Assembly: GCA_035567895.1 (NCBI GenBank)
Contig: DATMPC010000058.1
Location: forward strand, 62,001-126,000
DNA: 64,000 nt
DNA from: Terriglobales bacterium
Lineage (GTDB): Bacteria; Acidobacteriota; Terriglobia; Terriglobales; Acidobacteriaceae
Direction of reading: 5' to 3'
In this document: positions 63,901 through 64,000 of the stretch, in pieces
Position numbering within the stretch: the first letter of the stretch is position 1
Layout of the letters: every line of letters begins with the position of its first letter
The notes under the pieces: model-generated
The model's database searches: none
The model's input: the letters and a program-made list of their open reading frames with translations, nothing else
What the model was told of the DNA's origin: nothing
Position numbers and translations under genes: made by a program

Positions 63901-64000
63901 TCCTGTGATGGTAGTTACTTCACGAGCAGGAGAAAAGCATCGCGATCGAGCGATGAAAGAAGGTGCCTCCGCGTTTCTGACTAAGCCGGTGCAGGATGAG
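60974..64000 (+). CDS. cheA: Hybrid CheA kinase with two HPt domains and a receiver (ChpA/PixL-like), 3' truncated by the window
   Basis: It starts at GTG 60974 within the cheR stop and is open to the window end (1009 codons). HPt1 has His48 in SSHTLEGSSGSYG (Glu where Lys is usual). HPt2 has His236 in SMHTIKGSAAQVG. After a Pro-rich linker come the dimerisation region, ATPase (N-box LIHLVRNAVAHGLE, G-boxes DDGKGIDY and GRGVGLD), a CheW-like domain (LKVPLTLIISQALFVRCGE) and a C-terminal receiver (VILADDS; Asp in IITDLEMPR; Lys in FLTKPVQ) near its end when the window stops. Multiple HPts and a fused receiver are typical of type IV pilus-linked (Pil-Chp) kinases. Confidence 0.93.
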   Translation, partial: MSTPGPEFVEVFLQEASEHLQFLREYSGILQDPYPVPEDIHRLYISSHTLEGSSGSYGYPLFREVASKLSHIFQYAMNAVIAPDATTALVEFISEGIAVLESDLLMISANGVENAEEIAAFKQRYAFAFEPTAAAQQPVEEYVAPVHLHKTPDLPLAAEHAPTVQPSAPPVIVQETPGAEPSEIADLEPDGEIPPEILEFFVPEAEEHLQVVQDCLLGIETSSDPETVHRLFRSMHTIKGSAAQVGLQRISRVAHSAEDLIGRVRDGEIKPTQQVIDLCLGAVDAIKKLVYEQWPDESTLQSSIKSLLGRLKQVAPTGQLAGVEHKEAPQASGVPVETTQPAPVVSGSLPNQERPQVPKPHVPEVSEFDAEPEFITGLRTMETAAVPQSKSVRIALDRLDSMMNVVGELVINRTRMLGRLAELERLADVLNFSKGRMSDKIGEFQEKHEFNRIVGGFTSSYSSQGIAASAAGFQDHSEFTELEMDRYDDYNILSRSLTEISADVTEVLTQLDGFVRRVDSDIDEFTGLAHRLQDEITQARMVPIGNLYTRISRTVRDAAKAAGKLVELSLTGAETELDNSIIQQISDPLIHLVRNAVAHGLESTEERYRAGKTDHGNVAVRAYHRGNHIYIEVEDDGKGIDYGRVRKAAVDQGIYTQEQADRLAERELLELLFHPGFSTASRKTELAGRGVGLDVVRANLTALNGEIDVDTQASVGTRFTLKVPLTLIISQALFVRCGELSFAVPLSFVEEIRRVPAGTVEEVGGKLLTKVRDSVTEVVRLDSQLGLSKSEPVSGYYHLVLVSVAGRSVGVIVDEVIRKDEIVIKNLGEYLHNVKLFPGATIAPDGSLILLIDVNRLVAGESIEKRPLMTRATAARIFAPGAAAVAAGHIPSGAIEQVATEKVVILADDSISVRRFVGRMLEKAGYRVRLAGDGLEALEIALQGHCDLIITDLEMPRTNGYELMMHLRQTPETKHIPVMVVTSRAGEKHRDRAMKEGASAFLTKPVQDE

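Overview
The window looks like a piece of an Acidobacteriota chromosome (class Terriglobia / Koribacter-like; an inference). The basis is the run of secreted acidobacterial-style hypotheticals, a winged-helix/TPR one-component regulator, many short inverted-repeat elements, frequent GTG/TTG starts and dense two-component signalling. No rRNA, tRNA, CRISPR array or prophage was recognised.

Layout. 1-10 kb: the 3' part of an M13 metallopeptidase, small secreted proteins, a thioredoxin/TPR protein whose first active-site cysteine codon is UGA, a CadC-like winged-helix/TPR regulator, a repeat-rich stretch with few genes (about 6.0-8.1 kb) and a secreted metallo-beta-lactamase-fold protein. 10-18 kb: a secreted protein, a GH63-like glucosidase, a MASE1 histidine kinase divergent from an output-less response regulator, and a B12-binding radical SAM enzyme. 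18-25 kb: a response regulator / histidine kinase / response regulator set, then a minus-strand NtrC-type regulator, sensor kinase and lipoprotein. 26-37 kb: a CoA-thioester module with two crotonase-family hydratases, two CoA-transferase-type subunits, a rhodanese, a three-subunit molybdenum enzyme closely resembling 4-hydroxybenzoyl-CoA reductase, and an amidohydrolase. 35-41 kb also holds two VapBC-type toxin-antitoxin pairs, citrate synthase and a cysteine desulfurase. 41-42 kb: a beta-propeller lipoprotein.

42.5-50.5 kb (minus strand) is a full chemotaxis operon: TonB-like protein, MCP, CheW, CheR, CheA, CheB, CheY, CheX, several joined by GTGA/TTGA overlaps. 50.8-55.0 kb (plus strand) encodes a multi-PAS kinase, a receiver protein and an NtrC-type sigma54 activator. 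Directly behind that activator are four TGAGAC boxes and a textbook -24/-12 promoter (TGGCAC-N5-TTGC). It precedes a second chemosensory operon, resembling Pil-Chp systems: PilZ-like protein, an unrecognised protein, a pseudo-receiver/DHp protein, a CheY-like receiver, CheW, MCP, CheR and a hybrid CheA running off the window.

Most noteworthy: (1) the UGA codon at the first cysteine of a thioredoxin CxxC, followed by a SECIS-like hairpin, suggests a selenoprotein; (2) the sigma54 promoter with repeated activator boxes in front of the second chemosensory operon; (3) the hydroxybenzoyl-CoA-reductase-like / dienoyl-CoA-hydratase-like / CoA-transferase-like module without a benzoyl-CoA reductase; (4) a protein with a degenerate receiver and a complete-looking DHp hairpin but no ATPase domain; (5) families of inverted-repeat elements, one lying inside the molybdenum-enzyme operon.
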